A program made the translations under genes and the position numbers. A model generated the notes under the pieces. It had not been told where the DNA came from and searched no databases. It saw only the letters and a program-made list of their open reading frames with translations. A DNA stretch of 64,000 nucleotides from the NCBI GenBank assembly GCA_934278925.1, contig CAKQWJ010000003.1, positions 1 to 64,000 of the forward strand, in the 5' to 3' direction. Position 1 is the first letter of the stretch. Each line of letters starts with the position of its first letter. Shown one piece after another: positions 23,187 to 31,672 of the stretch. This stretch comes from an uncultured Clostridia bacterium (GTDB lineage Bacteria; Bacillota; Clostridia; Peptostreptococcales; Anaerovoracaceae).

Positions 23187-23942
23187 TTATTTCTTTTTCT
23201 TATTGGATTTCATGAACTCCGTGTATCGCGGCAGCACTTCTGCCGGATCTCCCTGTTCAATCATCTCACCGTCGTTTAACCAAAGCACCTCATCGCACAA
23301 TTCTTCAATCGTACTCAAACTGTGGGAAACGATTACCACCGTACGTGTATCATCGGAAATGAGTTCCTTCATCTTATTGTAACTCTTCTCCTTGAAACGC
23401 TGGTCACCCACACTCAGGACTTCGTCGATCAGCATGATATCCGTCTCCAGAATCGCCGTAATTGCAAAAGCCAGCTTTGAGTACATTCCGGAAGAATAGG
23501 TCTTTACCGGACGATCGATGAATTTCCCGATATCCGCAAAGTCGATGATTTCTTTTTCCTTCTCCGCAATCTGCTCCTCGGAGAAGCCCAGCAACATTCC
23601 GGAAAGGTATACGTTCTCCCTTCCGGTCAGTTTTTTGTTAAAACCAACACCGATGGACAGCAGGGACACCCGACGTCCGTGCAAGTCAATTGTACCCTCA
23701 TCCGGCGAGAAAATTCCCGCAATGGCCCGGAGCATAGTAGACTTACCGCTTCCGTTTTTACCAATGATTCCCAGAATCTTTCCCTCTTCCAAATCAAAGC
23801 TCACGCCTTTAAGGGCTTCGAAAATTTCAACTTTGTCTTTCAACCGCATCCAACTGGATCGAATGGATGTTTTCTTTAGGCCGCGGTAGCAGATATGTAA
23901 ATTTCTCACCGACAGCGCAATTTTCTTCTCATTATCACTCAT
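23187..23942 (-). CDS. tagH: Teichoic-acid exporter ATPase
   Basis: This 251-residue ABC ATPase resembles TagH/Wzt, the nucleotide-binding half of exporters for lipid-linked teichoic acid or O-antigen. Walker A is GKNGSGKST (about 62-70), the signature is VKTYSSGMYSKLAFA, Walker B is DIMLIDEVLSVGD and the switch histidine is in VIVSHS. It lacks the C-terminal sugar-binding domain of some Wzt proteins. It overlaps the permease gene at one base, as expected for tagGH. Confidence 0.92.
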   Translation of the reverse strand: MSDNEKKIALSVRNLHICYRGLKKTSIRSSWMRLKDKVEIFEALKGVSFDLEEGKILGIIGKNGSGKSTMLRAIAGIFSPDEGTIDLHGRRVSLLSIGVGFNKKLTGRENVYLSGMLLGFSEEQIAEKEKEIIDFADIGKFIDRPVKTYSSGMYSKLAFAITAILETDIMLIDEVLSVGDQRFKEKSYNKMKELISDDTRTVVIVSHSLSTIEELCDEVLWLNDGEMIEQGDPAEVLPRYTEFMKSNKKKK

Positions 23943-24724
23943 TAGATCACCTTCGCGTAACTGTTCTCGTTCTTATGAATTAAATGAATGCCGATCACAT
24001 TCAGAATCAACGCAATGCCCAACCATACCAGCAGCCACTTGAAACTCGGCAGCTGATTGTACAGCATCGTCCGACGGAGTTCATTCATCAGCATCGCAAT
24101 GGGATTCACGCGAAGCAAAATGAAGCATAAAGTTCCTGCCAGTCGTTCATTGATATTATAGAAAATACCGGAAAGATAGAATACCATCCGCAGCAATACA
24201 TTTGTGAGGTTTGCCAGATCGTTTACGGTAACTCCGTAGTTCATCAAAATCATTCCGATTCCGAAAGTCAGCACATAGAGAATCGCTGTAATCGGAATAA
24301 AGAAAATGATATGCCAGCTTAAATGCACTCCCTGAGCGAACATCAGGCAGAACGTGATAATCATGGAAATTCCCATCTTGAACAGATACGTGTACGATTT
24401 TGCCAATAACAGAATGTACTTCGGGATATACACCTTCTTGACCAAATCCCGGTTGCTGGTAATCAGCTTTACGCTTCCCTTCACCATGCGGTTGAAGAAA
24501 TCCCAAGCAGTCAAACCGATAAATACGAAGGACGCAAAATACGGCGTCTTGTTATGAAATACATATCCAAAAATAAACGTATAAATCAGCATGAAGCACA
24601 CCGGCTCGATAATCCACCATAACCAGTTCAAATAGGAGTCCGCAACTTCACTCTTGAGCTCCGCTTTCGCACTTCGAATTGCATATTTATGATACTTTTT
24701 TATATTCGAAAAAAACTTATTCAT
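23942..24724 (-). CDS. tagG: Teichoic-acid exporter permease
   Basis: This 260-residue ABC-2 type permease has six hydrophobic segments and the family motif LWWIIEPVCFMLIYTFIFGYVF near residue 35. It would translocate the finished lipid-linked polymer with TagH. The start at 24724 is supported by AAGGTGGG; the frame runs 20 codons further upstream without support. Gene order and overlap with tagH match teichoic-acid loci. Confidence 0.9.
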   Translation of the reverse strand: MNKFFSNIKKYHKYAIRSAKAELKSEVADSYLNWLWWIIEPVCFMLIYTFIFGYVFHNKTPYFASFVFIGLTAWDFFNRMVKGSVKLITSNRDLVKKVYIPKYILLLAKSYTYLFKMGISMIITFCLMFAQGVHLSWHIIFFIPITAILYVLTFGIGMILMNYGVTVNDLANLTNVLLRMVFYLSGIFYNINERLAGTLCFILLRVNPIAMLMNELRRTMLYNQLPSFKWLLVWLGIALILNVIGIHLIHKNENSYAKVI

Positions 24725-24869
24725 GTACCCACCTTTTAAAAAAAACGTTAACATAAACCACGCTATTATAACGCATAAAGCCACTTATTTCAACTATATG
24801 AATTAAATGTCTCGTTTGTCAATCCGGAAGTTTCGCGCGCTCTAAGTTTATTTCTTTTCACTGCTTGAA

Positions 24870-26060
24870 CTACTGAATTTCCACTGTCTTCTTAAAGACG
24901 TCCATTTTCATCTGCCCGTTAATCTTCACCCGATATACTGACCACGGCAAATCCGCACGCGTGGAGTTTCGATACCGACCGAAATTAAAGCCTAAGCGAT
25001 AATGGCTTCCCTTGAATGCAGTAACCGCCTCATCGGAAAAGTAACCGTACGGCCAAGCCATATATCGGTATTTCGGATTGGTCTTTGCAAAATCTTCCTT
25101 TAACTCTTCATAGCTTTTCTCAAATACCGCCATCCGATTGTTTTCATAATGATGAAGATTATATGTATGACTCTGTATCATGATATTCGGATATTCAACC
25201 TGTATTCTCTCGATTAAGTCTGCACCCATGAAATGCCTTGAAGCGTCATCCATATAAAATGAAGTAACCGGCTTAATCCTCGATTCTACGACGAATGCCG
25301 TTGCCTTAAATCCGTATTTCTTCAAGATTGGAGCTACCCGATAGTAGAATTCATAATCGCCATCGTCGAAGGTCAGCACGATACTCTTTTTCTTTACAGT
25401 GTGTTTTCCCTCATACCAACTATAGTACTCATCCATGGTCAGCGTCTTGTAATTGTGTTTATACAAGTATTCCATCTGTTCTTTGAAATCATCCACGGAC
25501 GCTACCCACTGGTCATCCGGATAATTCGTCTGTTTAACCTTGTCGGAAACGATTCGATGGAATGTCAGCACTGGGATTTCCAACGCATCATCCGTATTTC
25601 CCGGAATCATGATGCCCGTCTTCGGATCGAAACAGTGTTTTTCCTTTTTTCCGTTCACCGGAACCGTTTTCCATCCGGTGACCTGTTTTCCGTTCTTGTC
25701 GTACCATCGGTTCCCGGCCTTGAATCTAACCAGCCCGGTCTTCATTACACCCTTTGAGTTAAAATAGTACTTTTCACCGCGAATGGTTTGACAAAAGCGT
25801 TTCATGAACCCGTTTTTTTTATCAAAATAGAATTTGTTTTTCCCTATTTTTTTCCATCCTTTTGCCAATTTGCCCTTTTTTACGCAATAGTACTTTCTTC
25901 CGGAGCGGGAATGCCATCCCTTCTTCCATTTTTTCAATACTTTATTGGAAACGTATTTGCTCTGAGCATGCGCCTTCGTCGCGCCGTAAATGTTTTGATG
26001 ACTGGTTGGCATACAGACAAAGCTCAAAATTAAAACAAAACAAACAAATAACCTTTTCAT
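24870..26060 (-). CDS. Polysaccharide deacetylase with wall-binding repeats
   Basis: A signal peptide (MKRLFVCFVLILSFVCM) is followed by about five wall-binding repeats of the GWxxxxGxxYYF type (residues 45-160) and a C-terminal NodB-type deacetylase domain with LTFHRI, IVLTFDDGDYEFYY, IQSHTYNLHH and WPYGYF. It should remove N-acetyl groups from peptidoglycan or a surface glycan at the cell surface. The start at 26060 is favoured because GGGGG lies about 11 bases upstream; an ATG at 26069 is too close to it. The repeats match those in the lysozymes at 43-47 kb. Confidence 0.88.
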   Translation of the reverse strand: MKRLFVCFVLILSFVCMPTSHQNIYGATKAHAQSKYVSNKVLKKWKKGWHSRSGRKYYCVKKGKLAKGWKKIGKNKFYFDKKNGFMKRFCQTIRGEKYYFNSKGVMKTGLVRFKAGNRWYDKNGKQVTGWKTVPVNGKKEKHCFDPKTGIMIPGNTDDALEIPVLTFHRIVSDKVKQTNYPDDQWVASVDDFKEQMEYLYKHNYKTLTMDEYYSWYEGKHTVKKKSIVLTFDDGDYEFYYRVAPILKKYGFKATAFVVESRIKPVTSFYMDDASRHFMGADLIERIQVEYPNIMIQSHTYNLHHYENNRMAVFEKSYEELKEDFAKTNPKYRYMAWPYGYFSDEAVTAFKGSHYRLGFNFGRYRNSTRADLPWSVYRVKINGQMKMDVFKKTVEIQ

Positions 26061-26109
26061 TGAAATCATTCCCCCAATCTCAAAATACATTAATTTAACA
26101 ACGTTTTTA

Positions 26110-27303
26110 TCATTCTCCTTTAATACATCGTTTTATGTAAGAAAAAGGCCTCAACAACCAGCGCCCCAACCGAAAAGCTTTGGATTTTCGAATTCTTTTT
26201 ATCTCCTCCTGAAGCTTCTTTTTCGTCAGCTGCAAATCCTTCTTTTCTTTTTTCAATGTCCGAATCGTTTCCTTTTGATCGGCAATCTTCGCCTTATACT
26301 TCTCCGCTTTTTCTCGGTGCTTCTCTTTCAATCCATCAATCGCTGCCAGATCCTTCCGTTCCCTCTGTATGCGGGGTAGAATCGCCGCCTCAAAGAAAAT
26401 CCGCTCCTCCGGGCTGCACTGCCGGAGAAATATCTCCTGATTCTCCTCATTCAATTCCAGATAGGTGTTTTTCACAAATTCGTGCCGGAAGGCCAATTCC
26501 TGAATTACCGCCGATTCGCATTCCGGAAAGTCGTACCCGGATTCCCGAACCAACTTGTAATCCAGAATCAGACTTCGGAATGCACTCTTGCACCGATGCA
26601 CCGTCGTCGGACGGTGTTCCAGAGAATTGTCACGAATACGCCTTTTCACCAGCACTTCATTCAATGCCATCACCCGTTTCGCCCTCAGGAGCACTTCGAA
26701 TGTATACGGAATATCTTCAAAAATAATTCCGGGTTCAAAGGAAAAATGATTCTCCTGCAGAAACTCCCGGCGCGCCATCTGCAAAAACACATTCACTCGG
26801 TATTCCAGCTGCGTTTTGAATAAAAGCATCATTTCTCGGCCGCTGAAGGGTTCCTTGGGATATTCTCTTTTTCGCATGGGCTGATTCACCCGATTGTTCT
26901 TCCACCGCTCCGCAGCAATCTCATTTTCGAAATAATTCTCGTAGGTAAAAAAGAGTACATCCAGTTTCTTTTCGTTGCACAGGGCAAGTCCCTTTTCCAA
27001 CACACCCAGTTGATAGTGGTCATCACTGTCCAAATAACAGATGTATTCCCCTTTTGCTTTTTCAAGTCCCAGATTTCTGGCGACGCTGACACCGGAATTC
27101 TCTTGATGAAAGACTCGAATGTTTTCATATTTTCCGGCATAATCCTCCAGCATCTGTCCGGATCCGTCGGTGGAGCCGTCATCCACCGCAACAATCTCGA
27201 TGGATAGTTTTTCTTCTGCCAAAACACTGCCCAAGCATTCTTCCAAGTACTGCGCGTTATTGTACACCGGAAGAATTACGCTGATGTCGTATTGCTTTTC
27301 CAT
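26110..27303 (-). CDS. GT2 glycosyltransferase with C-terminal coiled coil
   Basis: The 397-residue product has an intact GT-A domain (DISVILPVYNNAQYLEE, VDDGSTDGSG, CYLDSDDHY) and a C-terminal Lys/Glu-rich coiled coil at about 315-375, ending in a basic amphipathic tail (FRLGRWLLRPFSYIKR) that may attach it to the membrane. It likely adds a sugar to a lipid-linked surface polymer. It lies 36 bases downstream of the phosphoglycerol transferase gene in the same direction. Confidence 0.85.
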   Translation of the reverse strand: MEKQYDISVILPVYNNAQYLEECLGSVLAEEKLSIEIVAVDDGSTDGSGQMLEDYAGKYENIRVFHQENSGVSVARNLGLEKAKGEYICYLDSDDHYQLGVLEKGLALCNEKKLDVLFFTYENYFENEIAAERWKNNRVNQPMRKREYPKEPFSGREMMLLFKTQLEYRVNVFLQMARREFLQENHFSFEPGIIFEDIPYTFEVLLRAKRVMALNEVLVKRRIRDNSLEHRPTTVHRCKSAFRSLILDYKLVRESGYDFPECESAVIQELAFRHEFVKNTYLELNEENQEIFLRQCSPEERIFFEAAILPRIQRERKDLAAIDGLKEKHREKAEKYKAKIADQKETIRTLKKEKKDLQLTKKKLQEEIKRIRKSKAFRLGRWLLRPFSYIKRCIKGE

Positions 27304-27339
27304 GATGTCTCCAGCCTTTGTCTCAACAAAAAAGCTTTT

Positions 27340-28968
27340 TTATTCGAATTCTTTGTGATAGAACCGAGAATTCTTTCCCAACTCCAGATTAAATTCGTCG
27401 TATCCCATTTCCTCGGACAGGGTTTTCTTCGAGGAAAACAGATTCGTTCCCAATCCCAGCCGATTTCCTTCAATGGAATAGCCCATGGACGACAGGATGG
27501 TCGGGAAAAGGTCCATCGTTGCTGCGGTCCTCTTCTGATTAATCTTCTGATAAGGCGACGCGGGGTTGATAAACACATCAATCGCTTCCCGATCTTTCTT
27601 ATCCACTCCCCGCACCAGTTTCTTATCCATTCGCGGGTGATCTCCCAGAATGACGATAGTGGTGTTCTCATAGAAGTCCTGCCCTTTGCACCAATTCACA
27701 AACTCCTGCACCTGCCGATCGGCACATGCCACCACGTTGGCGGTTTTGCTGCCGTTCCCCGTCGGGCATTTCCAACACTTGTATCCGCCCACATGGTGGG
27801 TATCCACCGTCAGCATCGTACAGTTAAACGGTTTTCCTTTATCTGCCAGTTTCAGGATTTCGTCTTTTGCCGCTTCATAGGTTCTGAAATCTTCCATTCC
27901 CCACCATACCTTGTAGTCCTTATCGATATACCCGGCATCGATTGCGGAGTAATAATCGAAGATTTTGTAGTTTCCGTGCTCCCGGAACAATTTCTTCTTT
28001 CGGCCGAAGGTGGAATCCGAACCACAGATGAATTCCTGATTATATCCTTGCTTCTCCAGGATATCTCCCAGAGTGGTTACCCCTTTAGCGAATTTCTCAT
28101 CATTATCGTTTCCTTCATTCTTATTCATTCCCATATTGAAATCAAATGGAATTCCTGAAGAGGATGCCAGCAAAGATGCTGTGGTCCAGGTCGTGCCGGA
28201 CGGATTGTGCGTTCCGGCCATTCCCTTTCGATCCCCAAAGGCGATGTTCTCTTGCTGCAGATTATAGAGATTCGGCATCAGATTGTGATTCTGATAGCCT
28301 CCCAGATTCTTCGACGCATAGGTGGTCTCCATACTTTCCATATATACGATGATAACATTCCGTTTCCGCTTTCGTGTGTTCTGAATCTGAACAGAGGATG
28401 GGGCTACGTATTTTTCGTCGTATATTTTCGTATATGCAAGTTTCGAACGCACAAAATCCGACACTTCCAGCACCTGATCGGCATACAGATACACCGGCTT
28501 CGCCAGAAAAATGCAAATCAACAGGATTGTTACATGGTAAACACCTCGAAGCACGTACCCCCATTTGCTTCGCACCCACCGGTACTTCGGCTTTTCTTCT
28601 TTCGCTTCATGCTTTATCGTTTCTCCCTGTACATCGTGCTGCCCCTTAGATTCATCCTCCCGAACTTTTCTCCGTCCCACTCTTCGGAACAAAATCACGT
28701 CCGCCAGAATAAGCAGCAGTACGATAACCGTCGCTTTAATTAAATCCGGTCGGCACTCCTGAAGCGCTTCATTCATGAAACCGGTGTCCGCCCCGGTCAA
28801 TCCCAGATTGAAAGTATACACGATTTCCCGGAACCGCGTACCGAACGTAACGTCATACCAATCCGTCAAGGTCCGGCCGGCCACAGCAAAATACAGCAGC
28901 AAAGCGATAATTCCATAATAGAGAACATACAAAACAGATTTAATTGTCGTCTTAATTATCTTCTTCAT
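27340..28968 (-). CDS. LtaS/OpgB-like phosphoglycerol transferase
   Basis: This 542-residue membrane enzyme has about three N-terminal membrane segments and an extracellular sulfatase-fold domain from about residue 205. It shows VIIVYMESMETT, the nucleophile region NPSGTTWTT, FICGSDSTFG and ILGDHPRMD. Members transfer glycerol phosphate from phosphatidylglycerol to lipoteichoic acid or surface glycans. It starts with a 4-base overlap on the DHHW gene, linking it to the O-acylation pair upstream. The three-segment topology is closer to OpgB than to the five-segment LtaS of bacilli. Confidence 0.85.
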   Translation of the reverse strand: MKKIIKTTIKSVLYVLYYGIIALLLYFAVAGRTLTDWYDVTFGTRFREIVYTFNLGLTGADTGFMNEALQECRPDLIKATVIVLLLILADVILFRRVGRRKVREDESKGQHDVQGETIKHEAKEEKPKYRWVRSKWGYVLRGVYHVTILLICIFLAKPVYLYADQVLEVSDFVRSKLAYTKIYDEKYVAPSSVQIQNTRKRKRNVIIVYMESMETTYASKNLGGYQNHNLMPNLYNLQQENIAFGDRKGMAGTHNPSGTTWTTASLLASSSGIPFDFNMGMNKNEGNDNDEKFAKGVTTLGDILEKQGYNQEFICGSDSTFGRKKKLFREHGNYKIFDYYSAIDAGYIDKDYKVWWGMEDFRTYEAAKDEILKLADKGKPFNCTMLTVDTHHVGGYKCWKCPTGNGSKTANVVACADRQVQEFVNWCKGQDFYENTTIVILGDHPRMDKKLVRGVDKKDREAIDVFINPASPYQKINQKRTAATMDLFPTILSSMGYSIEGNRLGLGTNLFSSKKTLSEEMGYDEFNLELGKNSRFYHKEFE

Positions 28969-30182
28969 TTTACAACCCTGTCAAAAGTATACTGTATTTC
29001 TGTGATGGCACTTGGATTATAGGCCACAATCACCGTATCGATTTCCGGATGATTCCGAATGTAATCATATAATGACGCGGTTTTATAATGTCTCAAATCC
29101 AACGTAGTGACATTCTTTGTGTACAGGGATAAATATGGCATCAGCGCACAAGAAAAAGAATCCCGTATCAATAGAATATGTCGGTTGTTCTTCACCTTCT
29201 CATTTGTCACACATTCTTCCGGATGATCTCCCCCACAATATGCAGCATAGGTATTCACTCGGAACGGATTTTTTTCTAAATTTTCAGGAACAATAAACGC
29301 TGCTTTAAAATCACCTGCCCGCTCTACGGATTTTTCCGCTTTTGGCATACGGTACCGAAACTGATTGTCAAATTTCGGAATCAGCATATCAAAATCATCC
29401 ATTCCGGCATAAGAACTGCCGATTTTCTTTCCGATGGCACCCAGAAACAAGTCCGAATAGTGCTCTTTCCGATAATTATTCAAATTCCGATATTCCGGAT
29501 AATCTTTCCACTTCGAATCCACCCGAGATAGCTTCTTGGAAATTTCTCCCGCCGCCCACAGTGCGGTCGCCGGCTTCCAATGCTGGTCTGTTCGGAAAAA
29601 GCTATCTGTAGATTTAATGTTTTCGTCCTTCATTATATCTCGGACATCCATTCGCTGCACAGATTTTTTATCCAACATCTTCAGAATTTCATCCGCATTT
29701 TGATTCCCGTACTCCGGAACCCCTGCCGGATATTCTGCTTCGTCCTGCACCTTATACGGAAGCTCCACATAAAGGAAATTCTTTCCCTGCTTTTCCACAT
29801 ACCGGGACAGTTCCACCACATTATTGGCATACTTATTCAGGTCTTCCGGAGAGTCCTTTCTCAAACTGTACATCAGCATTCCGTTTTCCAGACGATACCA
29901 ATCCTTCTCCAGGTCAGCGGTTTTTCCCATCCCCTTTTGGAACATACCATTTAAATTAATCCATTGATTTCGATTTGCTAAATTCAGTGTTATCGTGTTG
30001 GAAATTGCCTCCAAAGATTCTTTATTAAAACCACTTATCTGACCGTTGCTGCCCAGCGCCTCCGTCTGAGGCTGATGATTATTCTCCGCACCGTTCATTG
30101 AATCCCATACATTCATTCCGGTGCGAAAACCGAAGAACAGCAGAAAACAAAGAAATATTACTGCAATGATTCGATTTCTCAT
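28965..30182 (-). CDS. DHHW/AlgX-like O-acyltransferase partner
   Basis: This 405-residue protein has one N-terminal membrane anchor and an extracellular SGNH-like domain with FFRTDQHWKPATALW (the D-x-H-W element) and LLIRDSFSCALMPYLS (a Ser-containing block), as in DHHW/AlgX/AlgJ proteins that complete O-acetylation after an MBOAT protein. It lies 17 bases downstream of the MBOAT gene and overlaps the phosphoglycerol transferase gene by four bases. The acceptor is probably the polymer made by the surrounding locus. Confidence 0.82.
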   Translation of the reverse strand: MRNRIIAVIFLCFLLFFGFRTGMNVWDSMNGAENNHQPQTEALGSNGQISGFNKESLEAISNTITLNLANRNQWINLNGMFQKGMGKTADLEKDWYRLENGMLMYSLRKDSPEDLNKYANNVVELSRYVEKQGKNFLYVELPYKVQDEAEYPAGVPEYGNQNADEILKMLDKKSVQRMDVRDIMKDENIKSTDSFFRTDQHWKPATALWAAGEISKKLSRVDSKWKDYPEYRNLNNYRKEHYSDLFLGAIGKKIGSSYAGMDDFDMLIPKFDNQFRYRMPKAEKSVERAGDFKAAFIVPENLEKNPFRVNTYAAYCGGDHPEECVTNEKVKNNRHILLIRDSFSCALMPYLSLYTKNVTTLDLRHYKTASLYDYIRNHPEIDTVIVAYNPSAITEIQYTFDRVVK

Positions 30183-30199
30183 GATTTCTCCTTTCTTCT

Positions 30200-31657
30200 C
30201 TAAAAGTTAAAATAAATAAACGGATTGTAACTTCCGATGACGATATACGATACCGACACCAGCAGAATACCGATGATGAACACCCCGGAAATCACATCCG
30301 CGGCCCATTTTCTTTTAGCTGAAACCCTCTCTTGTTTCAAACGTTTTCCCATCCACGGAACCAGTGGTAAAGAACCCACAATCGCTGCCAGCCAGAAGTA
30401 TCGGTACTGGGTTAGATAGAAAATTCCCGGTGCGGAGAGACCCCAACCATCGGCACCGAACATACAGCTCATATAATGTACGGCGTCTCCCAGGCTATCC
30501 GCCCTGAAGAGCACCCACTCCATGATGACAAAGAACATGGTTGCGATATACTTCAGCGGATTCATCCAGCGATATTTTGCCTCTTTGTGAAGTCCCAGCT
30601 TCTTCTCCGTCACCAGAAGCACGAAATATGTCAGACCCCACAGGATAAATGTCCAATTCGCTCCGTGCCAAATTCCCGTCAGGAGCCATACCACGAAGAG
30701 ATTGAAGATATGCCGTGCCTCCGTTTTCACCCGGTTTCCGCCCAACGGAATGTAGACATAATCCCGGAACCAGCTGGACAAAGAGATGTGCCAGCGCCGC
30801 CAGAACTCCGTAATGGAACGGGAAATATACGGATAATTGAAGTTTTCGTCAAAGTGGAATCCGAACATTTTCCCCAGTCCGATGGCCATATCCGAATATC
30901 CGCTGAAATCGAAGTAGATCTGGAAGGTGTAGGCCAACGCCCCCAGCCAGGCCATCCCTGCAGTCAGCGGCATGTCCGCACCGAACCATTGCACCGTTCC
31001 GTTCCCGAAACCAAAGGCATGATCCGCAATCAGCGCCATGTTGTTGGCCAGCAGCACCTTCTTGCCCAACCCGATGATGAATCGCACCACACCATCGGAA
31101 AAATCCTGCAGATTCTCCTTCCGATTATTAATCTGATCCGCGATGGTTTCATATCGCACAATCGGTCCGGCGATGAGCTGAGGGAAGAAGGAGATGTACA
31201 GGCCCACATTCAGCAGGTTTTTCTGTGCCTCGCCTCGTCCCCGGTACACGTCGATTACGTAGGAAATCGCCTGAAACGTGAAAAAAGAAATTCCGATTGG
31301 CAGCGCGATTTCCGGCACCTTCCAGTGTGCGTGAAGTACCAAGTTCAGATTTTTCACCGTAAACGCCAGGTATTTGTATATGAAAATAATCAGCAAATTG
31401 ATGAAAACGTCCAGTGCAATCAGCCACCGTACATTTTTGTTTGCTTTATGCTTTCCAACCAGCAACCCAAAGAACCAGTTCACCAGAATGGATGTCATCA
31501 TCACCAGTACGAATCGCGGTTCACCCCAAGCATAGAAGAGCAAACTGGCCAGGCACAGAAAAACGTTCTGCGCCCGACGGTTAAATTTGAGTGCGTAATT
31601 TACAAGCAGCACTACCGGAAGGTAGATAAATATGAATACATTACTTGAGAATAACAA
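30200..31657 (-). CDS. MBOAT family membrane O-acyltransferase (AlgI-like)
   Basis: The 485-residue polytopic protein is an MBOAT acyltransferase of AlgI/PatA type. It shows the N-terminal MLFSSNVFIFIYLPVV, PQLIAGPIVRYE, RRWHISLSSWFRDYVYIPLGG and LLTGIWHGANWTFILWG with the conserved histidine. It would move acetyl groups across the membrane for the DHHW partner. The start is a TTG at 31657 behind AAAGGAATAAAG; this reproduces the usual family N terminus, so the rare start is credible. D-alanylation is an alternative, but no dltA or dltC is present. Confidence 0.92.
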   Translation of the reverse strand: MLFSSNVFIFIYLPVVLLVNYALKFNRRAQNVFLCLASLLFYAWGEPRFVLVMMTSILVNWFFGLLVGKHKANKNVRWLIALDVFINLLIIFIYKYLAFTVKNLNLVLHAHWKVPEIALPIGISFFTFQAISYVIDVYRGRGEAQKNLLNVGLYISFFPQLIAGPIVRYETIADQINNRKENLQDFSDGVVRFIIGLGKKVLLANNMALIADHAFGFGNGTVQWFGADMPLTAGMAWLGALAYTFQIYFDFSGYSDMAIGLGKMFGFHFDENFNYPYISRSITEFWRRWHISLSSWFRDYVYIPLGGNRVKTEARHIFNLFVVWLLTGIWHGANWTFILWGLTYFVLLVTEKKLGLHKEAKYRWMNPLKYIATMFFVIMEWVLFRADSLGDAVHYMSCMFGADGWGLSAPGIFYLTQYRYFWLAAIVGSLPLVPWMGKRLKQERVSAKRKWAADVISGVFIIGILLVSVSYIVIGSYNPFIYFNF

Positions 31658-31672
31658 CTTTATTCCTTTCTA

